From Micrococcaceae bacterium UBA6021 (GTDB lineage Bacteria; Actinomycetota; Actinomycetes; Actinomycetales; Micrococcaceae), in NCBI GenBank assembly GCA_002427975.1, contig DIZT01000091.1, positions 22,969 through 28,396 of the forward strand: a stretch of 5,428 nt of DNA. The letters run 5' to 3'. Of this stretch, positions 1 to 5,427 are shown piece by piece. The notes beneath the pieces were generated by a model. The model was given only the letters and a program-made list of their open reading frames with translations. It searched no databases and was not told the DNA's origin. The translations under genes and the position numbers were made by a program. The stretch's first letter is position 1. Each line of letters opens with the position of its first letter.

Positions 1-513
1 GAGGCCAAGCAGGGCCTGGAGCAGGCGATGCGGCGCGTGGCCACCATCGCGCTGGTTCACGAGACCCTGTCGCAGGGTTTGGCGCAGAGTGTCGACTTTG
101 ACGAGCTGATCGGCCGACAGTTCCGGCTGTCCGCTGAGGTCGCGTCGCCCTCCCAGCAGGTCAAGACCGAGAAGTCCGGACTTTTTGGGGAACTGCCCAG
201 CGACTTCGCCACCCCGCTGGCGCTGGTCATCAACGAGCTGGTGACCAACGCCGTCGAGCATGGCCTGGCGGGACGCGCGGGGACCGTGTGGCTCATCGCG
301 GACCGTTCCGAGGAGGAAGACGGCGAGGAACTGCTGACCGTTACCATTGCCGACGACGGTGTGGGACTGCCGGATACGCCGCACGTGGAGGGGCTGGGGC
401 TGCAGATTGTCCGCACACTGGTCACCAGTGAGCTGGGCGGCACCATCGCGTGGCACCCGCGCGACGGCGGCGGCACCGCGGTCCAGATCCGCCTCAGCCT
501 GGCCGCCAGGTAG
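1..513 (+). CDS. pdtaS: PdtaS-type sensor histidine kinase, C-terminal part (5'-partial)
   Basis: This is the last 170 residues of a cytosolic sensor histidine kinase; the frame is already open at base 1, so the ATG at 28 is internal and not the start. Visible residues 1-30 are the end of the HisKA_2-type dimerisation helices (RRVATIALVHETLSQ), a signature of PdtaS-like kinases; the phospho-accepting histidine lies upstream of the window. A HATPase_c domain follows, with the N box NELVTNAVEHG (about 78-88), the G1 box DDGVG (118-122), the G2 box GLGLQIV (131-137) and a final GGGTAV (about 156-161). All ATP-binding boxes are intact and the gene ends normally at TAG 511-513. Known from the family: PdtaS phosphorylates PdtaR, an ANTAR-domain regulator that binds RNA and prevents termination; sensing is by N-terminal GAF/PAS domains, not visible here. 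The neighbour whiB1 converges on it, as I recall for M. tuberculosis pdtaS/whiB1, which supports orthology. Another HisKA_2 kinase is the only serious alternative. Confidence 0.93.
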   Translation, partial: EAKQGLEQAMRRVATIALVHETLSQGLAQSVDFDELIGRQFRLSAEVASPSQQVKTEKSGLFGELPSDFATPLALVINELVTNAVEHGLAGRAGTVWLIADRSEEEDGEELLTVTIADDGVGLPDTPHVEGLGLQIVRTLVTSELGGTIAWHPRDGGGTAVQIRLSLAAR

Positions 514-535
514 GGGTCCGGCTGAACAGGCAACT

Positions 536-583
536 TAAGTGGCGATGGCCGCAACCCTGAAGGGTTGCGGCCATCGCCACTTA
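536..583. terminator. Bidirectional intrinsic terminator, perfect 22-bp stem
   Basis: Bases 536-557 are exactly complementary to 562-583 around a TGAA loop (558-561), giving an uninterrupted 22-bp stem; the outermost pairs are A/T, giving short U-rich ends on both strands (after 580 on +, before 539 on -). It starts 23 bases after the kinase stop and ends 20 bases before the whiB1 stop, so one element can serve both converging genes. The stem is longer than usual for an intrinsic terminator and the downstream U-tracts are poor, as is common in high-GC actinobacteria. An additional role as an mRNA 3'-end stabiliser is possible. Confidence 0.88.
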
Positions 584-603
584 GTGCTCTTGGTGTTTGG
601 GGC

Positions 604-852
604 CTACGAAGCGCGGCGGGCGCGTGCGGCGCGGCGCTTGAGGGCGCGGCGCTCGTCTTCGCTCATGCCGCCCCAAACGCCGGCGTCCTGGCCGGATTCG
701 AGGGCCCACTGGAGGCAGGTGTCAACCACCGGGCAGCGGCGGCAAACGCTCTTGGCTTCCTCAATCTGGAGGAGGGCAGGCCCTGTGTTTCCTACGGGGA
801 AAAACAGTTCCGGGTCCTTGTCGAGGCACGCCGCGCGGTTACGCCAATCCAT
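604..852 (-). CDS. whiB1: WhiB1-type [4Fe-4S] transcriptional regulator
   Basis: This encodes an 82-residue WhiB protein, starting MDWRNRAAC. Four cysteines at 9, 37, 40 and 46 (C-x27-C-x2-C-x5-C) are the iron-sulfur ligands, with the same spacing as M. tuberculosis WhiB1. DPELFFPVGN and GPAL follow the first cysteine, the GVWGGM turn is at about 58-63, and a basic ERRALKRR tail ends the protein, matching the family's DNA-binding C-terminus. Known for WhiB1: the cluster reacts with nitric oxide, and the holo-protein binds region 4 of the primary sigma factor; it is essential in M. tuberculosis. The ATG at 852 was chosen because it gives the family's MDWR start; a GGAG lies 12 bases upstream. 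A TTG at 870 would add six residues (MEQLIS), with AAAGGG also 12 bases upstream, so it cannot be excluded. The gene converges on the kinase and diverges from the membrane protein. A CRP-like palindrome and a terminator-like hairpin lie upstream, suggesting regulated expression. The family call is near certain; the start is moderately sure. Confidence 0.97.
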   Translation of the reverse strand: MDWRNRAACLDKDPELFFPVGNTGPALLQIEEAKSVCRRCPVVDTCLQWALESGQDAGVWGGMSEDERRALKRRAARARRAS

Positions 853-864
853 GCTGATCAGTTG

Positions 865-868
865 CTCC
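865..868 (-). promoter_or_regulatory. Candidate ribosome binding site for whiB1
   Basis: GGAG on the minus strand sits 12 bases before the ATG at 852. The spacing is long, but it is the only purine-rich stretch close to that start. It overlaps the alternative TTG start codon at 868-870, so use of this site would favour the ATG. Confidence 0.4.
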
Positions 869-887
869 AATTCTGGGAAAAGCCCTT

Positions 888-903
888 TGTGAAATAATTC
901 ACT
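888..903. promoter_or_regulatory. CRP/GlxR-family operator upstream of whiB1
   Basis: TGTGAAATAATTCACT matches the CRP-family consensus TGTGA-N6-TCACA at 9 of 10 defined positions; the core GTGAA-N4-TTCAC is a perfect inverted repeat. It lies 35 bases before the whiB1 ATG. Known: the M. tuberculosis CRP homologue Rv3676 controls whiB1, and GlxR in corynebacteria binds the same type of site. Inference: a cAMP-responsive regulator controls whiB1 here too. Whether it activates or represses cannot be told, because the whiB1 transcription start is not clear. If the promoter lies upstream, the site would be downstream of the start and act as a block. Confidence 0.75.
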
Positions 904-912
904 AGTAGCTAC

Positions 913-941
913 AAAGGAAAAGGGCCCTGAGGGGCCCCCTT
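913..941 (-). terminator. GC-rich hairpin with U-tract directed towards whiB1
   Basis: Read on the minus strand, GGGCCC (937-932), loop CTCA (931-928) and GGGCCC (927-922) form a strong stem. Flanking AAGG and TTTT can add two G-U and two A-U pairs, and the sequence continues TTTTCCTTT (921-913). This resembles a Rho-independent terminator. It ends about 60 bases before the whiB1 start, so it is either an insulator against minus-strand readthrough from the far side or an attenuator inside the whiB1 leader. In the plus direction the following sequence has no useful U-run. Confidence 0.5.
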
Positions 942-962
942 GGTCATCTCAGTCAAGCCTGT

Positions 963-981
963 CATGTTAACGCCATGTAAA
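963..981. repeat. Phased direct repeat CATGTTAA / CATGTAAA
   Basis: CATGTTAA (963-970) and CATGTAAA (974-981) recur with an 11-base period, about one helical turn, in the AT-richest part of the divergent spacer. On the minus strand they read TTTACATG and TTAACATG; TAACAT fits the TANNNT form of an actinobacterial -10, with only a weak ATTACC 17 bases upstream as -35. The pair could be a tandem operator half-site, a whiB1 promoter core, or chance. Confidence 0.35.
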
Positions 982-1048
982 CAAGGGGTAATGCAGCTTG
1001 AAATCCCGGGATGGATGAGCGATACGTCACACGGGCATCGCCGACCCT

Positions 1049-1077
1049 CACCACTGTCCGACTATGTCCGGTAGGGT
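1049..1077 (+). promoter_or_regulatory. Candidate promoter, possibly leaderless, for the membrane protein gene
   Basis: TAGGGT (1072-1077) fits the TANNNT -10 pattern of actinobacteria. It ends six bases before the GTG at 1084, the distance at which transcription would begin on the start codon itself. The -35 candidate is weak (CACCAC at 1049-1054, or TCACCA at 1048-1053). The same AGGG could instead be a Shine-Dalgarno sequence seven bases from the GTG, in which case the promoter lies further upstream. Confidence 0.42.
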
Positions 1078-1083
1078 GCCAGT

Positions 1084-1521
1084 GTGTCAAGACCCCCCGT
1101 GAACCCTGCAGATCCGTCGTCTTCCACGCGCCCGCGCGGCATTGTGGTCATAGCGCTGATTGTTGCCGCCGAAGCCACCGCACTGTTGATTGCCGCTGCC
1201 TGGTACGGGTACGAACTCCTGTCCGGTGCGCCGGTCATGTCATTTTGGGGAGCCGTATTCACCCTTGGGCTGCTGCTCGCATTCTCGGCGTGGCTCTATT
1301 CGGTGGGCCACTTCCTCTTCCGGGGGCGCCGGTGGACGCGGGCAGCGGCCTTGGTGGCCCAGTTGTTTGTCCTGACCATCGGTTTCCCTACCCTGACCGC
1401 CGGCGTGTTGTGGGCGGGGATCGCCATGCTGGTGCCGGCCCTGACGGCCATAGTTCTCCTCTTCGACAAGCGCGTTATCAGCTACGCCTCCCGGGCCGGC
1501 GGTTTGCCTCCGGCACTGTAA
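1084..1521 (+). CDS. Small four-helix integral membrane protein of unknown function
   Basis: This encodes 145 residues and I do not recognise a named domain. A polar, proline- and serine-rich N-terminus (1-18) is followed by four hydrophobic segments at about 19-40, 53-75, 86-106 and 108-127. The basic clusters RPR before helix 1, RGRRWTR between helices 2 and 3 and DKR after helix 4 predict both ends in the cytoplasm. No signal peptide cleavage site, cysteine pair or catalytic motif is visible. The GTG at 1084 is the first possible start, because an in-frame TAG lies at 1072-1074; AGGG precedes it by seven bases, or the transcript may be leaderless. It diverges from whiB1 and converges on the large ATPase gene. 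Its size, membrane character and position resemble M. tuberculosis Rv3217c, an integral membrane protein near whiB1; this is from memory of gene order, not an alignment. A link to the kinase or WhiB1 is unproven. Confidence 0.85.
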   Translation: MSRPPVNPADPSSSTRPRGIVVIALIVAAEATALLIAAAWYGYELLSGAPVMSFWGAVFTLGLLLAFSAWLYSVGHFLFRGRRWTRAAALVAQLFVLTIGFPTLTAGVLWAGIAMLVPALTAIVLLFDKRVISYASRAGGLPPAL

Positions 1522-1527
1522 GCGGGC

Positions 1528-1558
1528 TGTCGTTGAGCGGCCGGTGTCGTAAGCGGCC
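1528..1558. repeat. Imperfect tandem repeat in the convergent gap
   Basis: TGTCGTTGAGCGGCC (1528-1542) and TGTCGTAAGCGGCC (1545-1558) are nearly identical copies on a 17-base period. A looser third copy (TGTAAGCGGGC, 1517-1527) overlaps the stop codon of the membrane protein gene. The 42-base gap to the next gene is filled by this repeat. The only pairing I see is weak (GGCCG with CGGCC, 10-base loop) and lacks a U-tract, so I do not call a terminator. Confidence 0.5.
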
Positions 1559-1563
1559 ACCTC

Positions 1564-4500
1564 CTACGCCGCCAACCCGCCCAGCCGCCCGTCCGGGGGT
1601 ACCCAGCCCAGCTGGACGGCCAGGGCACGGCCGTTCTGGATCAGGACGCTGCGTCCGGGTGGAGGGTTGGGTTCCGCCTCGAAGCGGACCCCAAACAGAT
1701 CGCCGTCAAGGAAGGTCCGGGGCGCGATCAGGACCCCCGAGCCCAGGCTGCGCGCCTGGAGCGCCAGCGGAACACGTTGGGCGAGGGTCGGGCTGTACCC
1801 GGCAGTCATCACCACCGTTAGGCCGAGGGCATTGAGGTCGGCGAGGTCGCGGTTCGCCTCCGCCGGCAACAGGTCCGCATCGTCAACCAACGCCATGGAG
1901 TTCCGGTCCAGACCGCCGGCCACCGTCTGGCGCAGGACTCCGGACCAGTAGGCGGTTGGGTCGGTGGCCTGCTCCGGACGAAGCCACGGTCCGGATTCGG
2001 GGTTGAGCCACGGCAGGAGCCGCAGAAATGATGACTTTCCCGACGCCGGCCCGCCCAGCACCGCCATGACCCCCGCTGCTGTTACCGGGACGGATACCGG
2101 TTCAAGTTCATCGCCGCCCACCCCGATGCCGAGGAGGCGATGCCCCCGCGCGACCCTCGCTGTCAGTCCAGCCGGGATCTGTACTGCGGCCCGGTCCAGG
2201 ATCTGGGCCACGGGCACCACTGCAGGCAAGGGCTCAACGCGGAAGGGCCGCCTGGACAGGGACAGCGCCTGCACTTGAACTGGCCCCGTATCTTCTGCCT
2301 CCGAGTGGGCGGCCGTGTAGAACTGACAGACTGCCGTGCTTCCCGCCGTCACTGCGCCGACTGCCACGCCGCGTCCCACTACTGGCGCCGTCGGCGGCAG
2401 TTTCGGCCAGGCAATCCGGCTGTCGTCGCTGGATCCGGTCGGAAAATACACGCGGTTGGGAACGGCCGCGAAGAACCTGGACGTGACCAGTTCCCGCTGT
2501 CCGGAGATGATCACGGTGATGCCGGCGCGGCCGCCATCACGGACCAGGTCATGGACTACGTCTTCGGCCCATGCCAACGGCCCGGCACGGAAGGCCGACG
2601 CCCATGAACCCCAGCCGGCGATCACCAGCACGAGCGGAATGTCGTCGCCGACGGCGGGACGTCCGAGCCGGAGTGACTGTTCCCGGGCCAGGCGCTCCAG
2701 AATGCGCACGGCGCGGCGAAGCTCGTGCAGCCCGGCTCTGGCGCCCACACGGCAGTGGGAAGCCAATCCTGCGAACGAGCTGTCCGGGTCCAGCACATAC
2801 AGGTGTGATTCCCGCGGCTGGCAGGCCAGATGGCGGACTGCCAGCCGGATTGCCTCGGGTGCACCGGATTCCGGTCCGCCGATAAGCGCCAGGTGTCCGT
2901 GGCCGGCGGGTTCCCAGATCAAAGGCGCAGTTCGCTGTTCGGAGGGCAGGTCCATCAGGCCGAGTTCGACGGACCAGCGACCACCGCTGCTGCCGCCGAA
3001 GCCGTCACCGTCACCGTCCCCGGACTCATGGACGGGTGAGCCGGCAGGTTCGGGCAAAACGCAGGGGAGTGGTGTGGCGACCGGCTTCCGGATGGCCGGG
3101 CGGTTCATGGCTTCCCATAAGCCGGCCATGGAGGCCACCAATGGCGCGGTTGCCGTGGCTGGCGTCGGTTCAGTGCCAGCGGAGGCGGAATCCGCCGTCA
3201 CGGCCGGAACCTCGAGGTACTCGGAAGCCAGCCGGACCGAGATTCCGGCCGGTTCGGACAGGAAGGCCCCGGCAGTCAGTGATCCGGCCTGGAACTCCAG
3301 GGGAGCCTCCGTTCCGCGGGCCAGATATGCCCGGCCCGGTGTATCCACACTGATTGCGGCCGCTGCTTTCGAATTGATGATGTCCACCGACTCCATTTCT
3401 GATTGGACGCGCAACGCGATGCTGGTGGTGACGTTGGCGCGGATGTCGGCCGTCAGTGCGCCCTGGGGCCGTTGCGTGGCCATGATCAGGTGGATGCCCA
3501 GGGAACGGCCGATGGTGGCGATCCTCATGAGTTCCCTGAGCGCTTCGGGGGCGTCCTCCACCAGCATGCGGAATTCATCGATGACAATCACGAGGTGGGG
3601 GAGCGGTGAGGCAAGGCCGGCCGGTGTTGCCCGGTATGACGTCAGGTCCGGCGCCTGAACCGCTGCCAGGGTCTCCTCGCGGAATCTGATTTCTGCGCGG
3701 AGGGACTGTAGGGACCGGTCGAGTTCGTGGCTGCTCAGGTCGGTGAGCATGCCCACACAGTGCGGGAGCCCGGTCAGTGGCCCGAGTCCAGACCCGCCCT
3801 TGAAGTCCACAAAGAGGAAGTTGATGCGGTCCGGCCCGTAACTAAGGGCGAGGGCAACGGTCAGAGTTCGCAGGAGTTCGGATTTGCCCGAGCCGGTGGT
3901 GCCGGCGACCAGGAGGTGTGGCCCGTCGGTGTGCAGGTCGAGCATGCGGACACCATCCAGCCCGCGGCCGATGGGAACGGCCAGCCCGGGCCGGGCACTG
4001 TTCGCTGACCACCTTCGGGAGGTTTCGGGCGCGGAGAGGGGGAGCAGCTCCGCGAGCGGGCAGGATGTGGGGATGGTTGCGGCGGCGTTGCCGGGCTGGC
4101 TGGCTTCCCGGGCCAGGCGACGGCAAAACCGGTTGAAGACATCGTTGGGCGCCAGATCCGGAGCGAACCGGATACTTTCGTCACCGGCGTTGAACAGCGA
4201 CGAGCGTTCACCGAGTTCCACGTTGGCGGACGTCTGTATGGCCCTGCCGTCCAGGACGTGGATGACCTGCCACCCGTGTTCCGCCGCCGTAGCGGTGATC
4301 CTGGCCGCGGCCTCCATGCCGTCCAGGAGAATGAGCAGGCCGTGTCCATGGGAGGGTCCGAAGCCTCGTTCGAGCTGGGTCCTGACCGGACCGGAATTCG
4401 TGGAAAGCGTGACGCCGTCCAGATAGCGCGCGGCAAAGGGCAGTTGCTCCACGGTGCCATGGATGACCACACGGGTGTTCCGGCCCAGCGGATATCCGGC

Positions 4501-5427
4501 GAGCTGCATCAGAAATGAGCGCACCAGCCCCTCGACGGCGGCGCGTGGCCCGCGAACGGTTGTCACGGGCCGGGCAGGATTGAGGGTGATCGGCAACATG
4601 CCGGCTGTAGGAATTGGCCGGCCCGGATCCGTCGGCTCGAACCGGAGGTTGGCCGGCTGGATGGCTTGGCCCAGCCGCAGCCAGACGCCCTCCGCGGCGT
4701 CCGGCACGGAAGGGTCCTTCATTGTTGCGGCACCCATGGTCAGGTCCGAGAGCGGCGGCGCGGCCCGCCGTCGTCGTTCCTGATCCTGGGTGACGGCGGT
4801 CTTGACCGCGGCAGCGAGTTCTCGGCGTTGCCGGCGGCCGCCGATCACGGGCACCAGGATGGAGATTGCCGAGACAGCGGTGAAGGCCAGGAACATCCAC
4901 ATCCCGGTCATGACCGCAAGGCCCACGCCGATGACCACCGGCAGCCCTGCCGTCAGGAGCAAGGCCACGCGGTTCGTGGGATCGTCGCGGCGGCTGACAA
5001 CCAACCGCTCGTGGACATCCGCGCCTGCATCGTCCAGGCCTTTGCCGGACTGCTCCATGAAGACCAGAGACATCGCGGAGTTGCCGCAGCGGATGGTGGA
5101 TCCGGTCGAAATCACGGCATTCCGCACGCGCTCGCCGTCCACCTCGGTGCCGTTGGCACTGTCCAGATCGACAATGGTGATGGCAGTGTCGGTGACCACC
5201 AGGCGGGCGTGGACGCGCGAAAGGTCGGCGTCGGGGATGAGTATGTCGGCATTGCTGCGGCCGACGGTGTACGTACCCCGGCGGAGGGGCACAACTGTTC
5301 CCGCGCCGGCACCGCTGTGGACGGCCAGGGCCAGCGAGGCTGGCGGCTCGGAGGTGCGCTGCCTGGGCCTGCGTGCCGTCAGATCCGCGCCATCGACGAG
5401 TGTGGCCCCGTTGACCAGCGGAGGCTG
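1564..5427 (-). CDS. FHA-containing FtsK/SpoIIIE ATPase, EssC/EccC-like type VII secretion motor (5'-partial)
   Basis: This is the membrane-anchored motor ATPase expected to drive export of WXG100-type substrates. The frame is open to the right edge, giving 1287 visible residues. The GTG at 5290-5292 is not the true start: FHA-like strand sequence (SLALAVHSG) precedes it. Numbering from that GTG as 1: FHA domain about 1-80 with GR (11-12), SRVH (25-28) and NGT (47-49); two membrane helices at about 108-128 and 131-150; a stalk domain without Walker motifs at about 200-400; ATPase 1 at about 420-690 with Walker A GTTGSGKS (464-471), Walker B VIVIDEF (568-574) and ATQRP (605-609); a Thr/Ala and Gly/Asp-rich linker (about 697-775); ATPase 2 at about 775-1010 with degenerate GGPESGAP (805-812) and no acidic Walker B; and ATPase 3 at about 1045-1240 with GGPASGKS (1080-1087) and ALVDDAD (1134-1140). 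FHA plus two helices plus three ATPases is the EssC plan; classical mycobacterial EccC lacks FHA. FtsK translocase is unlikely: there is no four-helix N-terminus and no gamma DNA-reading domain. Partner genes are not visible. Confidence 0.9.
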   Translation of the reverse strand, partial: QPPLVNGATLVDGADLTARRPRQRTSEPPASLALAVHSGAGAGTVVPLRRGTYTVGRSNADILIPDADLSRVHARLVVTDTAITIVDLDSANGTEVDGERVRNAVISTGSTIRCGNSAMSLVFMEQSGKGLDDAGADVHERLVVSRRDDPTNRVALLLTAGLPVVIGVGLAVMTGMWMFLAFTAVSAISILVPVIGGRRQRRELAAAVKTAVTQDQERRRRAAPPLSDLTMGAATMKDPSVPDAAEGVWLRLGQAIQPANLRFEPTDPGRPIPTAGMLPITLNPARPVTTVRGPRAAVEGLVRSFLMQLAGYPLGRNTRVVIHGTVEQLPFAARYLDGVTLSTNSGPVRTQLERGFGPSHGHGLLILLDGMEAAARITATAAEHGWQVIHVLDGRAIQTSANVELGERSSLFNAGDESIRFAPDLAPNDVFNRFCRRLAREASQPGNAAATIPTSCPLAELLPLSAPETSRRWSANSARPGLAVPIGRGLDGVRMLDLHTDGPHLLVAGTTGSGKSELLRTLTVALALSYGPDRINFLFVDFKGGSGLGPLTGLPHCVGMLTDLSSHELDRSLQSLRAEIRFREETLAAVQAPDLTSYRATPAGLASPLPHLVIVIDEFRMLVEDAPEALRELMRIATIGRSLGIHLIMATQRPQGALTADIRANVTTSIALRVQSEMESVDIINSKAAAAISVDTPGRAYLARGTEAPLEFQAGSLTAGAFLSEPAGISVRLASEYLEVPAVTADSASAGTEPTPATATAPLVASMAGLWEAMNRPAIRKPVATPLPCVLPEPAGSPVHESGDGDGDGFGGSSGGRWSVELGLMDLPSEQRTAPLIWEPAGHGHLALIGGPESGAPEAIRLAVRHLACQPRESHLYVLDPDSSFAGLASHCRVGARAGLHELRRAVRILERLAREQSLRLGRPAVGDDIPLVLVIAGWGSWASAFRAGPLAWAEDVVHDLVRDGGRAGITVIISGQRELVTSRFFAAVPNRVYFPTGSSDDSRIAWPKLPPTAPVVGRGVAVGAVTAGSTAVCQFYTAAHSEAEDTGPVQVQALSLSRRPFRVEPLPAVVPVAQILDRAAVQIPAGLTARVARGHRLLGIGVGGDELEPVSVPVTAAGVMAVLGGPASGKSSFLRLLPWLNPESGPWLRPEQATDPTAYWSGVLRQTVAGGLDRNSMALVDDADLLPAEANRDLADLNALGLTVVMTAGYSPTLAQRVPLALQARSLGSGVLIAPRTFLDGDLFGVRFEAEPNPPPGRSVLIQNGRALAVQLGWVPPDGRLGGLAA
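2980..3027 (-). repeat. Gly/Asp-rich low-complexity linker in the secretion ATPase
   Basis: These codons encode ESGDGDGDGFGGSSGG (residues 756-771, numbering from the GTG at 5290-5292), the end of the linker between ATPase 1 and ATPase 2. At DNA level a GTCACC/GTCCCC-type hexamer recurs in tandem on the plus strand (about 3003-3020), in frame, so length change would keep the gene open. It is probably a flexible hinge. The (DG)n run loosely recalls calcium-binding repeats but is too short to claim that. Confidence 0.6.

Noticed and set aside
28..30. ATG as the start of the histidine kinase
   Set aside because: The frame is open before it and encodes kinase-like sequence (EAKQGLEQ), so it is an internal methionine.
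539..897. Two plus-strand frames antisense to whiB1
   Set aside because: They cover the terminator and the antisense of a highly conserved WhiB gene, and show no domain.
928..956. TTGACT (minus strand, 956-951) as a whiB1 -35 box
   Set aside because: Seventeen bases downstream lies CCCTCA in the GC-rich hairpin, not a plausible -10.
1011..1835. 274-codon plus-strand frame spanning the membrane protein gene and the ATPase gene end
   Set aside because: It overlaps two better-supported genes in other frames and its product is Pro/Arg/Gly-rich without any recognisable feature.
2998..3023. (DG)n run as a calcium-binding repeat
   Set aside because: Only three to four units without the GGxGxDxUx nonapeptide pattern; a flexible linker explains it.
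2336..3658. Long open frame (440 codons) on the plus strand opposite the secretion ATPase
   Set aside because: Its composition (Arg, Ser, Pro, Ala rich, no domain) is that of a GC-rich antisense shadow; the minus strand here encodes clear ATPase motifs.
5290..5292. GTG as the start of the secretion ATPase
   Set aside because: The same frame stays open for 45 more codons to the window edge, and these encode the first strand of the FHA fold and the end of a preceding domain.
1564..5427. Chromosome-partition translocase FtsK
   Set aside because: FHA domain, only two membrane helices, three tandem ATPase modules and no gamma winged-helix domain fit a type VII secretion motor instead.
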